Assembly: GCA_964553045.1 (NCBI GenBank)
Contig: CAZKJG010000002.1
Coordinates: 1-64,000 of the forward strand
Reading direction: 5' to 3'
Length of the DNA: 64,000 nt
DNA from: JAWLEP01 sp964553045
GTDB lineage: Bacteria > Fermentibacterota > Fermentibacteria > Fermentibacterales > JCC-6
In this document: positions 26,886 through 35,195 of the stretch, in pieces
Layout: each line of letters opens with the position of its first letter
Position numbering within the stretch: the first letter of the stretch is position 1
Position numbers and translations under genes: made by a program
Notes under the pieces: generated by a model
What the model was told of the DNA's origin: nothing
Seen by the model: only the letters and a program-made list of their open reading frames with translations
The model's database searches: none

Positions 26886-28919
26886 TCAGCGGCGCCGCAG
26901 TGCCAGGGCCGCTTCGGGGACGGCCATGATCCCGGCTACAGCCAGCAGCGACAGGGTAGCCCCCAGCACCGGGAAGAGGACCAGAGGAAGCAGAACGCCG
27001 CCGGCGGCGCTTCCGGACAGGTCGGCCATCTCCAGCAGCCCCACGTTCCTGCGGCCCCCTCCGGCGGCCTCTGCCGCCAGGGGGAACTGGGCCCCGGCCG
27101 CGACTCCCAGAACCAGCAGCGCTCCCAGGGCGATCACCGCCAGCGGCGCGGTGGTGAGAGCCCCCCGGTCGTAGAGGGCGCAGACCGCCGCCAGCAGCAA
27201 CACCGCACCCAGGGCCCCGGCGTGCACCCTGCCCAGGCCCGACAGCCTGCCCCTCCCGCCCAGCCAGGCACCCGCGGCCAGCCCGCCCATGGCGCAGGCG
27301 GAGACCAGGCCCACCAGCGAGTAGGAGTAGCCCAGTGTGGACTGTATGACAAGTATCACCGCCGTCTCGGCCGATATCTCGCCCAGCCCGATGGAGGAGA
27401 GGGAGAGACAGAGCGAGCGTCTGCCGCGGTGGAGCAGGGAGATGCCCAGCAGGAGGCCGCACACCCCAAGCAGCGCCCAGGGCGCGGGCCCCAGGCCGGA
27501 CCTCCCGCCGGTGCGAATTCTCCACAGCTCCCCCGCCGTCTCCACCGCCGAGGGTCTCAGGTCCCGGTTGGCCCCGGCCTCCGTTCCGGAGAGCTGCTCG
27601 GCGAAGGACGACAGCCTCCATTCGGAGAGCTCGGACTGCAGCGCACCGGGGGTGAGCCACACGGTCTCCGCTCCCGACTCCTCCAGAAGGCGTGCCAGCC
27701 GCTGTCCCCCCACTCGGAGGGAGTCCCGGGGGGAGAACAGGAACAGCGCGCCGCCCAGGGGAACAACCCGGGCGGAGGCGAACCGCTGCCTGCCGGCGGA
27801 CATGATGGCCTCCACCAGCACCGCGTCCTGGGGCAGCAGGCGGTTCTCACCTACGTGGAAGCCGAAGCTGATAACGCCCCCTTCGGAGAGCCTGCGGGAG
27901 GCGAGGGCCATGAGCTCGGCGGTGTAGAAACGGTTGGCGGCCAGGGACAGGGGCAGGCCCCCGTCGATGATCACCAGGCCGGCGTCATCCTCCATTCCCG
28001 ACAGCCAGGCCCTTCCGTCCCCCTGCACCAGCCTGACCTCGCCGGGTAGCCTGTCCTCGCCCACCAGCGCCCGGTCCGTGAGGGCCACCATCACCACCTC
28101 CTCCACTCCCGGCCAGTCCGCCAGCAGGGAGGCGGTCCCGGTGCTGTAGCCGATGTAAACCACCCTACTGGGTTGCGCCAGGAGAAGGGGCACCACGGCT
28201 GCCGTCTCGGATGTCTCGGGGGTGCCGGCGGAGCCCACCAGGACCCCTCCCAGGTATACGGCCGGCTGCCCCCCCCGAGGGACCACGGATACCTCCCCGT
28301 AGGCGGAGGGGAAGCTTCGTGCGCCCTCCCCGGGCAGGCCGGACTCCATGATCTCCTGCAGCCTCTCGGGAAGCCCGGAGACGCCGATGCCCAGAGTGGC
28401 GGCGGCAAGAAGCCCGGCGGCCGGCGGGGAGGCCGTCAGCAGAGCGGCTCCGGCCAGCCCCAGCCCCGCAACCAGCATCCACGGGGTCAGCAGGTGCGGG
28501 GAGAGGAGCAGGAATGCAAGTCCACCGGCCACCGCCCCCAGGGCCTCCAGCATGTAGGCCCGGGCGGCCCGCAGCGACTCGAAGGGCTGGACGAACACCA
28601 GGCCCGCCAGCAGGCCCGGGGGCAGGACGCACAGGGAGGGGGGAAGGGATGCCGACCTCAGCAGCACCGCGGCCAGGGTTGTTGCCGGCAGCAGGAGCCC
28701 TGCGCCGACCCCCCAGGTGAGGCGGGGACTCCGCAGCCGCGACCCCAGGGCCGCGCCCAGCCCCGAGCCCAGGAGCCATCCCGCCAGCAGCAGACCGGTC
28801 TGGAGCTCGGCCAGCCGCTGACCGTAGAGCCCCTCCCGCAGCAGCACCGCCTGGCTGAAGACCGAGACCAGGCCTCCGGCGAAGGCCGCGGGGCCGGCGC
28901 GGAAGGTCTGCGCTCTCAT
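26886..28919 (-). CDS. Integral membrane protein with spermidine-synthase-like domain
   Basis: This 677-aa protein has N-terminal transmembrane helices (about six or seven to residue 195), a soluble middle part with the SpeE-type Rossmann segment (VVYIGYSTGTASLLADWP and VIIDGGLPLS), then a second block of helices. Fusions of this type are annotated as membrane spermidine synthases, but the glycine motif is degenerate here (GYSTG), so polyamine synthesis is doubtful. The start is uncertain: 28919 begins just before the first helix but has a poor ribosome site, and 29021 or 29015 would fit a nearly leaderless transcript from the promoter at 29032-29061. Confidence 0.75.
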   Translation of the reverse strand: MRAQTFRAGPAAFAGGLVSVFSQAVLLREGLYGQRLAELQTGLLLAGWLLGSGLGAALGSRLRSPRLTWGVGAGLLLPATTLAAVLLRSASLPPSLCVLPPGLLAGLVFVQPFESLRAARAYMLEALGAVAGGLAFLLLSPHLLTPWMLVAGLGLAGAALLTASPPAAGLLAAATLGIGVSGLPERLQEIMESGLPGEGARSFPSAYGEVSVVPRGGQPAVYLGGVLVGSAGTPETSETAAVVPLLLAQPSRVVYIGYSTGTASLLADWPGVEEVVMVALTDRALVGEDRLPGEVRLVQGDGRAWLSGMEDDAGLVIIDGGLPLSLAANRFYTAELMALASRRLSEGGVISFGFHVGENRLLPQDAVLVEAIMSAGRQRFASARVVPLGGALFLFSPRDSLRVGGQRLARLLEESGAETVWLTPGALQSELSEWRLSSFAEQLSGTEAGANRDLRPSAVETAGELWRIRTGGRSGLGPAPWALLGVCGLLLGISLLHRGRRSLCLSLSSIGLGEISAETAVILVIQSTLGYSYSLVGLVSACAMGGLAAGAWLGGRGRLSGLGRVHAGALGAVLLLAAVCALYDRGALTTAPLAVIALGALLVLGVAAGAQFPLAAEAAGGGRRNVGLLEMADLSGSAAGGVLLPLVLFPVLGATLSLLAVAGIMAVPEAALALRRR

Positions 28920-29031
28920 GGCTCTTCGGGCGGCGGGAGTCTGCGGCGGCCAGTCTCTCCGGCCACCTCCGACCAACAGCTCATGGAGCGCCTTCCTTTC
29001 CGGTGCCGTAGGCATCCACATGCTTCAGCAG

Positions 29032-29061
29032 AGGATAGCTACGTGCTCGGCCCGGGGTCAA
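29032..29061 (-). promoter_or_regulatory. Promoter of the membrane SpeE-like gene
   Basis: Minus-strand TTGACC (29061-29056) and TATCCT (29037-29032) are 18 bp apart. The predicted start near 29025 is only a few nt before the most upstream ATG of the gene (29021). Confidence 0.6.
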
Positions 29062-29086
29062 TCCGAAAGGTGAAAGGGCCCCGTCG

Positions 29087-29115
29087 TTGACGGTTGCAGG
29101 CTGGATCCATATTAT
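29087..29115 (+). promoter_or_regulatory. Promoter of the small secreted protein gene
   Basis: TTGACG (29087-29092) and TATTAT (29110-29115) are exactly 17 bp apart, the best sigma70-type match in the window. Transcription near 29122 would leave a 73-nt leader before the ATG at 29195. Confidence 0.7.
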
Positions 29116-29194
29116 GATTATTAACTGGAACGAATATTTCAGTGATGTTGGATCCGGGCTTTTCCAATCACCGAAGTCATGTCTGGAGGCAAGA

Positions 29195-29701
29195 ATGAAT
29201 GGCTTCTCGCTGACCGCGCTTGCGATGATCATTTTCCTGGGGCTATGCCTTCCGGCGGTGGCCGAAGAGGCGGAGCCGTTAACCTGGGAGGTTCTGCAGG
29301 AGCTTCTCCCGGAGGCCCCGTCCGGCTGGACCGGGGCGGAGCCCGGAGGGGAGACCCTCAGCTCACCGCAGTTCTCCGCCAGCGTGTGCCGGCGGTCCTA
29401 CGACAGCGAATCGACCGGCGAGAAGGTCGACGTCCACATTGTGGACACGGCATACGGAAGCGCGACCCCCTGGGAGTCCCGGTTCGACAACGCCTTCGAG
29501 TACTCCTCCGCCGACGGTCACATCAGGCGGACGGAGGTGGCGGGCAATCCCGCCATTGACGTATATGAGGCTCCCGACGACTACCAGCTGCTGGTTAAGG
29601 TATCGGACCGGTTCTTCGTCCTTATTGAGAGCGAGTCCGAGGAGGCCCGGGACCTGTTCGCTGGCCTTGTCGACTACTCCGGCGTGGCCGGCCTGGAGTA
29701 A
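29195..29701 (+). CDS. Secreted protein of unknown function
   Basis: This 168-aa protein has a clear signal peptide (MNGFSLTALAMIIFLGLCLPAVAEE, cleaved after AVA). The mature part is acidic, with no Cys pair or catalytic motif that I recognise. The sequence AIDVYEAPDDYQLLVKVSDRF suggests a compact beta-rich fold. The ATG at 29195 has GGAGG upstream. It stands alone between its own strong promoter and the convergent trmO gene, 36 bp away. Confidence 0.7.
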   Translation: MNGFSLTALAMIIFLGLCLPAVAEEAEPLTWEVLQELLPEAPSGWTGAEPGGETLSSPQFSASVCRRSYDSESTGEKVDVHIVDTAYGSATPWESRFDNAFEYSSADGHIRRTEVAGNPAIDVYEAPDDYQLLVKVSDRFFVLIESESEEARDLFAGLVDYSGVAGLE

Positions 29702-29737
29702 GCGGGCCGGGCGTGATAGCGTCCCGGGTGGATCGGG

Positions 29738-30223
29738 TCAGCCCCCTGTGTCATCCTCTGCCGATTTCCGGTAGGCGCTCAGGTCGACGGAGTCCAGCCA
29801 GCCGCACCTGATGTCCGCCTTCCGGTCCCGTTCGGTGTAGGGCTTGATGTCCAGCAGAGGCGTTCCGTCGGCCATGTCCACTCCCTGAACGCGAAGGAAC
29901 CTGCCCTCCCTGCCCAGCAGCTTCACCACGGTCAGGGCCAGGGGATTGACACGATACGGGCTGCGGGTGGCGAAAAGCCCCCTGGGCGGGGGTATGCCGT
30001 ATCGGGTCGGGCAGCACTGCAGCTCGCAGCCCTCGGATCTGTGAAAGAGCCATATCACGAAGATGTGTGAGAATCCCTCCACGTCCTTCAGACCCTCCTC
30101 GTAACGGCTGTATATCTCCAGCCGCCCCTCCGTCCCTTCGCTGCTCTCCACCTGGCGGGGAGAGCCGAATGGGGTATGGGCCACCCCGATGGGCGCCAGG
30201 CGCGGGCTATTCGGGCTGTCCAT
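29738..30223 (-). CDS. trmO: tRNA (t6A37) N6-methyltransferase TrmO-like
   Basis: This 161-aa protein belongs to the TsaA/YaeB/TrmO family, which methylates N6-threonylcarbamoyl adenosine at tRNA position 37 using SAM. Recognisable features are the N-terminal PIGVAHTPFGSPRQ, the RYGIPPPRGLFATRSPYRVNPL core and DGTPLLDIKPY. It is shorter than E. coli TrmO (235 aa), as is common for the minimal beta-barrel form. The start at 30223 overlaps the end of the FmdE-like gene by 17 nt, so the two are coupled at the end of the AmmeMemoRadiSam operon. Confidence 0.85.
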   Translation of the reverse strand: MDSPNSPRLAPIGVAHTPFGSPRQVESSEGTEGRLEIYSRYEEGLKDVEGFSHIFVIWLFHRSEGCELQCCPTRYGIPPPRGLFATRSPYRVNPLALTVVKLLGREGRFLRVQGVDMADGTPLLDIKPYTERDRKADIRCGWLDSVDLSAYRKSAEDDTGG

Positions 30224-30647
30224 TGGTCTCCACGATGAACAGTTCCTCTTCTGCATCCCGCATCATCTGCCGACCGAGCCTGTCCCCCTCTTCCCAGCCA
30301 CTAACCTCCTCTATGCGGCGTCTGGCGGATTCCGACACTGTTACGTCCACTGACAGAGGGCCGTCCTTCGCCTCGAAGACAACCCGGGCCATGCCACCTT
30401 CACGGACACTGATGTTGCCCTTGCCCAGCGTGCAGGAAGAACCGGCCTGTACGCCGTCGGTAAAGCAGGAGACCGGCGGCTGCCGGCCTGTCATGGTGAC
30501 GGCTCTCTTGCAGAAGGGGTCATCCCCCAGGAGCCGTACCGCAATGCAGCCCGCCCTGTAGCCCAGTACTACATAGGGGCCAATGTGGCCGTGGAACCTG
30601 TTGAGGAATCCGAGAACCTCGGTGCCGTCGGGCTCGGAATCTGCCAT
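30207..30647 (-). CDS. FmdE family protein
   Basis: This 146-aa protein matches the FmdE family (named after a subunit-E gene of molybdenum formylmethanofuran dehydrogenase operons): FHGHIGPYVVLGYRAG near residues 14-29, then VSCFTDGVQAGSSCTLGKGN carrying two Cys. Outside methanogens the family has no firm biochemical role; metal or cofactor handling is suspected. The usual C-terminal zinc-finger extension is absent. The ATG at 30647 has GGAGAGG upstream. No formylmethanofuran dehydrogenase genes are present; its partners are the AmmeMemoRadiSam genes upstream. Confidence 0.85.
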   Translation of the reverse strand: MADSEPDGTEVLGFLNRFHGHIGPYVVLGYRAGCIAVRLLGDDPFCKRAVTMTGRQPPVSCFTDGVQAGSSCTLGKGNISVREGGMARVVFEAKDGPLSVDVTVSESARRRIEEVSGWEEGDRLGRQMMRDAEEELFIVETNGQPE

Positions 30648-30691
30648 AGCATCCTCTCCGTGTGACGGGCACGAACGACTCGGACCGCCTG

Positions 30692-30817
30692 TCATTCGAC
30701 CCTGCGCAGCTGCAGGATCTCGTCTTCATGGGGCAGGGTAAGCCTGTCGTCGCCCCGTAGCTCCATGGAGATGGCGGCGGCCGTGATCAGGGCCGGAACC
30801 AGGGGCAAAGCTCTCAT
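30692..30817 (-). CDS. Possible 41-aa peptide coupled to the Memo-AMMECR1 gene
   Basis: This frame's ATG overlaps the stop codon of the upstream lipoprotein gene as ATGA, with GGGAG 10 nt before it. The peptide starts with a short hydrophobic run (LPLVPALITAAAI) and ends with a polar, charged tail. It fits the habit of this operon, in which nearly every junction is an overlap, but no homologue is known to me. It may be a small membrane peptide or chance. Confidence 0.35.
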   Translation of the reverse strand: MRALPLVPALITAAAISMELRGDDRLTLPHEDEILQLRRVE

Positions 30818-32334
30818 GGGCTGCCTACTCCCGCAGAACCTGTCTGCCGGGGGGAGAAGACCTCCGCCCCGAAGCGGAACAGGATCGCCCGGTCCGGGTC
30901 GTAGCCGTCCGGCGGCAGCCCGGCCTTCATCGCCAGGTTGCGGATGTACTGGTCTCGGTCCCAGCCCTGCTCCACCGGGACCTGGGGCAGCAGGACCCCG
31001 GACCTCCCGCCCTGTATCAGGTACAGGCCGTCCACTCCCACCTCCACCTGCGAGGTGTCATCCAGCAGCCGCAGCGGAGTAAGAACCGATATCTCCAGCG
31101 AGATCTCCCCGACCTCGTCCTGGGAGATGGGGGGGAAGCGAGGGTCTTCATCGGCCGCCTGCCGCGCCATCCGGGCCACCGCCTCTCCCAGGGGCTGTAC
31201 CGGGCGTATGGAGCCGATACATCCCCGGAGCTCGCCCCCCCGATGGTAGGTTACAAAGGCGCCCCGGGGAAGCAGCAGCTCGGGGTCGGAGAGCTCGTAC
31301 TCGCCGGCGGGTTCGTCCCCGGCCGCCCTCTCCAGCTCTGCCCGGGCCATCTCGCAGAGCCTCCGGCGGGCCTGCGCCGAGATCTCCTCGTTCGACTCCC
31401 CCCTCGGCACAGTGGTGACGATGGCGGCATAACCCACGGTGCGGCCCGGATCGCCGCCGCGGTCGGCGCTGTTGGAAAGTGAAAGCAGCCGGCTTCGCCA
31501 TCCCCGGTGCAGGCGGTTGTAGTAGAGGACTGCCGTCATGGGCAGCCTTCCGCAAGCCAGCGTGGATACACCTGGACGGGAGGAGCGGGAGGTGGTGGAC
31601 GCGAACCCCTCCGGGTCCCCCTCCAGGTAGCTCTCCACCGTTTGGGAGTCCACCGTCTCGGCCACCTCCGCGGTCGGATAGTGCGAGAGGTCCGAGCTGG
31701 CCAGCACCAGGACGCGCCTGTCCCCGCCCTCGGCGTAGATCAGCTCGGCCAGGAACGCCAGCTCCTCGACGGGGCAGCTGCCGATGAGCACGGGCACAAC
31801 GGAGAAGCCATCCGCCACAACCCTTTTCAGAAAGGGAAGCTGGACCTCTATGGCATGTTCCTGGAGATGAGGCTCACGCCCCAGCTCTACCTCGGGATGC
31901 GCGGCGGCCAGGCGACGGGCGGCGCCCCTGTCCACCGGTACGCTTCCCAGCGGAGTCTCGCAGGAGTCGGCATCCAGCACCGAGATGCCGCGCAGCGGGT
32001 AGCTGTGGGCGGGAGCGAGGATGTAGACCAGGTCCAGGCTGTCACCGTAGAGTGAGGCGTAGACCTCGGCGGCAGTGGGAGCGGAGAAGCGGTACCCGGC
32101 GTGGGGCACCACGGCGGAGACTACCCTGCCCTCGGGAACCTCGGCGTCGGCCATGGCCAGGTAGCCGTCCACGGCCACGGTAAGCTCATCGGCGCCTCCG
32201 GGGTAGAACTGTCCGGTGAAGGCGGCGGGCCTGGTCCAGGTCTCCGGGGATGGCGACGCTACCGGATCGCTTTCGGTATCCCCTCCGGCGCAGCAGGCCA
32301 GCAGAATCAGTCCAAGAGCAGCGGTGCGCATCAT
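30814..32334 (-). CDS. Lipoprotein fusion of Memo and AMMECR1 domains
   Basis: This 506-aa protein opens with a lipoprotein signal (MMRTAALGLILLACC; lipobox LLAC, C14). Residues from about 40 to 315 are a Memo domain (AmmeMemoRadiSam protein B): VVPHAGYRFSAPTA, ILAPAHSYPL and ASSDLSHYPTAE supply its metal-site His and Asp. Residues from about 330 on are AMMECR1 (protein A) with the LRGCIGS hallmark. A and B are often separate, cytosolic proteins; here they are fused and apparently anchored outside the inner membrane. The start at 32334 overlaps the stop of the Tat-peptide gene. Its biochemical role is unknown; Memo relatives are iron-binding, dioxygenase-like proteins. Confidence 0.9.
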   Translation of the reverse strand: MMRTAALGLILLACCAGGDTESDPVASPSPETWTRPAAFTGQFYPGGADELTVAVDGYLAMADAEVPEGRVVSAVVPHAGYRFSAPTAAEVYASLYGDSLDLVYILAPAHSYPLRGISVLDADSCETPLGSVPVDRGAARRLAAAHPEVELGREPHLQEHAIEVQLPFLKRVVADGFSVVPVLIGSCPVEELAFLAELIYAEGGDRRVLVLASSDLSHYPTAEVAETVDSQTVESYLEGDPEGFASTTSRSSRPGVSTLACGRLPMTAVLYYNRLHRGWRSRLLSLSNSADRGGDPGRTVGYAAIVTTVPRGESNEEISAQARRRLCEMARAELERAAGDEPAGEYELSDPELLLPRGAFVTYHRGGELRGCIGSIRPVQPLGEAVARMARQAADEDPRFPPISQDEVGEISLEISVLTPLRLLDDTSQVEVGVDGLYLIQGGRSGVLLPQVPVEQGWDRDQYIRNLAMKAGLPPDGYDPDRAILFRFGAEVFSPRQTGSAGVGSP

Positions 32335-32513
32335 ACCGCCAGCTTTCTGTAGTGCCGGGCCTTCCTCTGGGAAAGGCGGCCCTCCCGGCCCGGGTCTTCC
32401 TCCACCGCCCGCAGGCTCCACAGGGCCCCCAGGCCGGCCAGGCCGGCCAGGCCGGCGGCGGCCTTGCTCAGGAATCCCCTTCTGTCCATTCTGCCATCAC
32501 GTCGAGCTCTCAT
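32331..32513 (-). CDS. Small twin-arginine signal protein
   Basis: This 60-aa protein contains RRGFLSK followed by the hydrophobic run AAAGLAGLAGLGALW, a textbook Tat signal or anchor, and a short charged tail. The ATG at 32513 overlaps the radical SAM stop codon as ATGA and has GGGGGT upstream; its own stop overlaps the next ATG. Folded cofactor proteins use the Tat route, but here the mature part is only about 25 residues, so it may be a membrane-anchored accessory or assembly peptide for the system. Position between the two core genes supports a real gene. Confidence 0.65.
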   Translation of the reverse strand: MRARRDGRMDRRGFLSKAAAGLAGLAGLGALWSLRAVEEDPGREGRLSQRKARHYRKLAV

Positions 32514-33487
32514 TGCCATACCCCCGGTATCTCCCGGCCGCACCCGGCGCACCTGCCCTCTTCGATTCGGTTCTCGGCGATCCTGAAGCGGTCCCTCCGC
32601 ACCACCGCCCGTCCGCATTCGGGGCAGAAGGTGTCGTCCCCCTCGCGGGTGACCACGTTGCCCACGTACACGTAGCGCAGTCCCGCCCCGGACGCGATCT
32701 CCCCGGCCCGATCCAGCATCTCCAGGGGCGTGGGCGGCCGGTCGGTCATCCTGTATGTGGGAAAGAACCTGCTGAAGTGCAGGGGCACGTCCGGACCCAG
32801 GTTGTCCGCGATCCAGGAGCACAGCTCACCCAGGTCGTCCTCGGAGTCGTTGAGCCCGGGGACCACCAGGTTGGTGACCTCCAGCCAGACGCCCATATCC
32901 GCAAGCACCTCCAGCGTGTTGAGCACCGGGCCCACCGTTCCGTAGCACACGGAGCGGTAGTAGTCGTCGCGGATGCTCTTGAGGTCCACGTTGGCCGCGT
33001 CTATCAGAGGGGCCAGCTCCCGTAGCGGCCCCTCGTTTATGTAGCCGGCGGTGACCATGATGTTTCCCATGCCCTCGTCCCTGGCCAGCCGGGCGGTGTC
33101 CTCCATGTACTCGTAGAAGACTATCGGCTCGGTGTATGTATACGCCACCGAGGAGCAGCCGGTCTCCTTCGCCCGGGATATCACCTCGTCAGGCTCCATC
33201 CTGTAGGGCGGCACGTCCTCGGGTGCGGCCTGGGATATCTCCCAGTTCTGGCAGAACTCGCAGCCCAGGTTACAGCCGGCGGTGGCTATGGAGAAGGTCT
33301 TCGTACCGGGCAGGTAGTGGTAGACGGGCTTTTTTTCCACCGGGTCCACGTGGGCGGACACCGGCCGGCCGTAGACTAGGCTCACCAGCTCGCCGTCCAG
33401 GTTCATCCTCACCCGGCAGGTACCACGCTGCCCCTCCTCCAGCACGCAGGCGTGCGGACAGAGGAGGCACTGGACCCTTCCCGACAT
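32510..33487 (-). CDS. amrS: AmmeMemoRadiSam system radical SAM enzyme
   Basis: This 325-aa enzyme has the radical SAM motif C72xxxC76xxC79 (AGCNLGCEFC), flanked by two other Cys clusters: an N-terminal CLLCPHAC and a C-terminal CPECG...CAGCG zinc ribbon typical of this family. Relatives are often annotated as pyruvate formate-lyase activating-like. The substrate is unproven; association with Memo and AMMECR1 domains defines the system. There is no Tat or Sec signal, so the enzyme is cytoplasmic although its partners look exported. The ATG at 33487 has GGAGGAGCGG upstream and follows the previous stop by 1 nt. Confidence 0.9.
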   Translation of the reverse strand: MSGRVQCLLCPHACVLEEGQRGTCRVRMNLDGELVSLVYGRPVSAHVDPVEKKPVYHYLPGTKTFSIATAGCNLGCEFCQNWEISQAAPEDVPPYRMEPDEVISRAKETGCSSVAYTYTEPIVFYEYMEDTARLARDEGMGNIMVTAGYINEGPLRELAPLIDAANVDLKSIRDDYYRSVCYGTVGPVLNTLEVLADMGVWLEVTNLVVPGLNDSEDDLGELCSWIADNLGPDVPLHFSRFFPTYRMTDRPPTPLEMLDRAGEIASGAGLRYVYVGNVVTREGDDTFCPECGRAVVRRDRFRIAENRIEEGRCAGCGREIPGVWQ

Positions 33488-33488
33488 G

Positions 33489-33761
33489 CTACCGCCGCTC
33501 CTCCCCCGTGGAATCCTCCTCCAGCTCAATGGCCCACTCTGCAGGATGCCGGGTCAGAAAGCCCCGGCGGATCAGCTCCCGGAACCGCTCCATGTCCACG
33601 AAAGAAGGCGGCCTGACCGCCGCCGTCCGGACCGAGTCGGCCCTGGAGACCATCTCCCAGAGGATACCCGTCCGGCCGGTGCCCGTTCCCCCTTCGTCCG
33701 GGTTCCGGGCAGCGGCGGCCACGGTCAGCGCCAGGGCCATTGGCAACAGCATGCGTTTCAT
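33489..33761 (-). CDS. Small secreted protein upstream of the radical SAM gene
   Basis: This 90-aa protein has a basic start and hydrophobic core (MKRMLLPMALALTVAAAA) consistent with a signal peptide, followed by a polar mature part of about 70 residues with no Cys and no motif I recognise. It is the first gene of the AmmeMemoRadiSam operon and its stop is 1 nt from the radical SAM ATG, so it is co-translated. The start is not supported by a good ribosome site; ATG 33761 or the one three codons upstream are both possible. Confidence 0.55.
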   Translation of the reverse strand: MKRMLLPMALALTVAAAARNPDEGGTGTGRTGILWEMVSRADSVRTAAVRPPSFVDMERFRELIRRGFLTRHPAEWAIELEEDSTGEERR

Positions 33762-33815
33762 GTAGTGCATAATAAGGAGGCACTGGGAGCAATCCAAGCC
33801 CCGAAGGTTGGCGAT

Positions 33816-34592
33816 ATGACAAGGTCCTCATCGGCAGCGGCTTGCGTTACGCTGAGGTTCTACTCCGAGCTGGGCGACTTCCTGCCTCCGGACAAGCGGG
33901 GAAGGGCCTTCCGCCGGCAGCTGCCCGCCGGAGCCACGGTGAAGCACGTCGTCGAGTCCGCCGGCGTGCCCCACACCGAGGTGGAGCTGGTGCTCCGCAA
34001 CGGCGAGTCGGTGGGCTTCGACGACCGCCCGGAGCCCGGCGACCGGCTGAGTGTCTACCCCGTCTTCGAGAGCCTGGACGTCTCCCCCCTCGTGCGGGTG
34101 AGGGAGGAGCCCCTGAGAAAGACCCGCTTCGTGCTTGACGTCCACCTGGGCAAGCTGGCCCTGATACTCCGCCTGCTGGGCTTCGACGCCCTTTTCCCCG
34201 GCGACGTGCCGGACGCGGAGCTTGCCGAAATCTCCTCCGAGACCGGCAGGATACTGCTCACCAGGGACATAGACCTGCTGAAGCGCAGCGCCGTGACCCA
34301 CGGCTGCTACATCCGCTCCGACAACCCCGCCGAGCAGGCGGGGGAGGTGCTGGACCGCCTGGACCTGCGGGAGCAGGTACAGCCCTTCCGCCGCTGCGCC
34401 CGTTGCGGCGGGGAGCTGCGCGCGGTGGACAAGGAGGAGATACTGCATCGGCTGGAGCCGCTGACGAAGAGGTACTACCACGAGTTCCGCATGTGTCCGG
34501 AGTGCGGCAGGATCTACTGGAAGGGAAGCCACTACCCGGCTCTGAAGAAGCTCCTGAAAGACCTGGGCGTAGACGAAGGCGACGCTGACTGA
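33816..34592 (+). CDS. Mut7-C RNase-domain protein with ubiquitin-like N-terminus
   Basis: This 258-aa protein combines an N-terminal ubiquitin-like/ThiS-type fold (VTLRFYSELGDFLPPDKRG..., about residues 10-90) with a Mut7-C domain (PIN-like, DUF82): VLDVHLGKLALILRLLGFD contains the first catalytic Asp and ILLTRDIDLL the later ones. A zinc ribbon follows (CARCGGEL...CPECGRIYWKGSHY). The family is thought to be RNases. It starts at ATG 33816 with GAAGG upstream and is divergent from the AmmeMemoRadiSam operon. Confidence 0.88.
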   Translation: MTRSSSAAACVTLRFYSELGDFLPPDKRGRAFRRQLPAGATVKHVVESAGVPHTEVELVLRNGESVGFDDRPEPGDRLSVYPVFESLDVSPLVRVREEPLRKTRFVLDVHLGKLALILRLLGFDALFPGDVPDAELAEISSETGRILLTRDIDLLKRSAVTHGCYIRSDNPAEQAGEVLDRLDLREQVQPFRRCARCGGELRAVDKEEILHRLEPLTKRYYHEFRMCPECGRIYWKGSHYPALKKLLKDLGVDEGDAD

Positions 34593-34599
34593 CTCCGGA

Positions 34600-35136
34600 T
34601 CAGAACCTCTGGCTGCTCACGAAGAACCTTCGGAGTACCCTCCCCGAAGCGGACAACCGTACCCCGTCCATCTCCAGCAGAGTACGCTTCATGTCGACAC
34701 CTCCCTGGTACCCTCCCAGACCACCGTCGGCCCGTACCGCCCGGTGGCATGGGATCACCACCGGGAAGGGGTTGGCGGCCAGGGCCCGGCCCACCGCCCG
34801 CGCGGCTCCGGGATGTCCAGCAGCTTCGGCCAGGCCGCCGTAGCTGATCACGCGGCCGCGGGGTACGCGGCTCTCCGCCTCCAGCACCCTTCTCTGGAAC
34901 TCGCTGCAGGACTCCAGGCCCAGCAGCTCGGTGGGGGGCTCGACGGCACAGCCTGCCAGCATCCTGCGAATACTCCCGCAGAGCTCGTCCACCTCCGGGC
35001 AGCTACCCATCCGGGGTGGATAGGGACTGCCGGGCAGGGCTATGCGCAGCACCAACGGCCTGCCCCGGCGTAGCCGCCAGACGACCGCCAGCCGGCCGAA
35101 CCGCGAATCGACTTCTGCGGAATACGTCTCCTGCAT
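34600..35136 (-). CDS. ogt: Methylated-DNA-protein cysteine methyltransferase
   Basis: This 178-aa repair protein has the active-site motif IPCHR with acceptor Cys130, preceded by the DNA-binding helix region RGRVISYGGLAEAAGHPGAA and the asparagine hinge (ANPFP). It removes alkyl groups from O6-alkylguanine by suicidal transfer to the Cys. The length matches Ogt rather than the Ada fusion. It ends 8 bp from the convergent Mut7-C gene. Confidence 0.93.
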   Translation of the reverse strand: MQETYSAEVDSRFGRLAVVWRLRRGRPLVLRIALPGSPYPPRMGSCPEVDELCGSIRRMLAGCAVEPPTELLGLESCSEFQRRVLEAESRVPRGRVISYGGLAEAAGHPGAARAVGRALAANPFPVVIPCHRAVRADGGLGGYQGGVDMKRTLLEMDGVRLSASGRVLRRFFVSSQRF

Positions 35137-35195
35137 GGGTTACCTTCATGATTGGGGCCTGTGGGGCATACCTGCGGTCGGAATGGAGACAGCCG

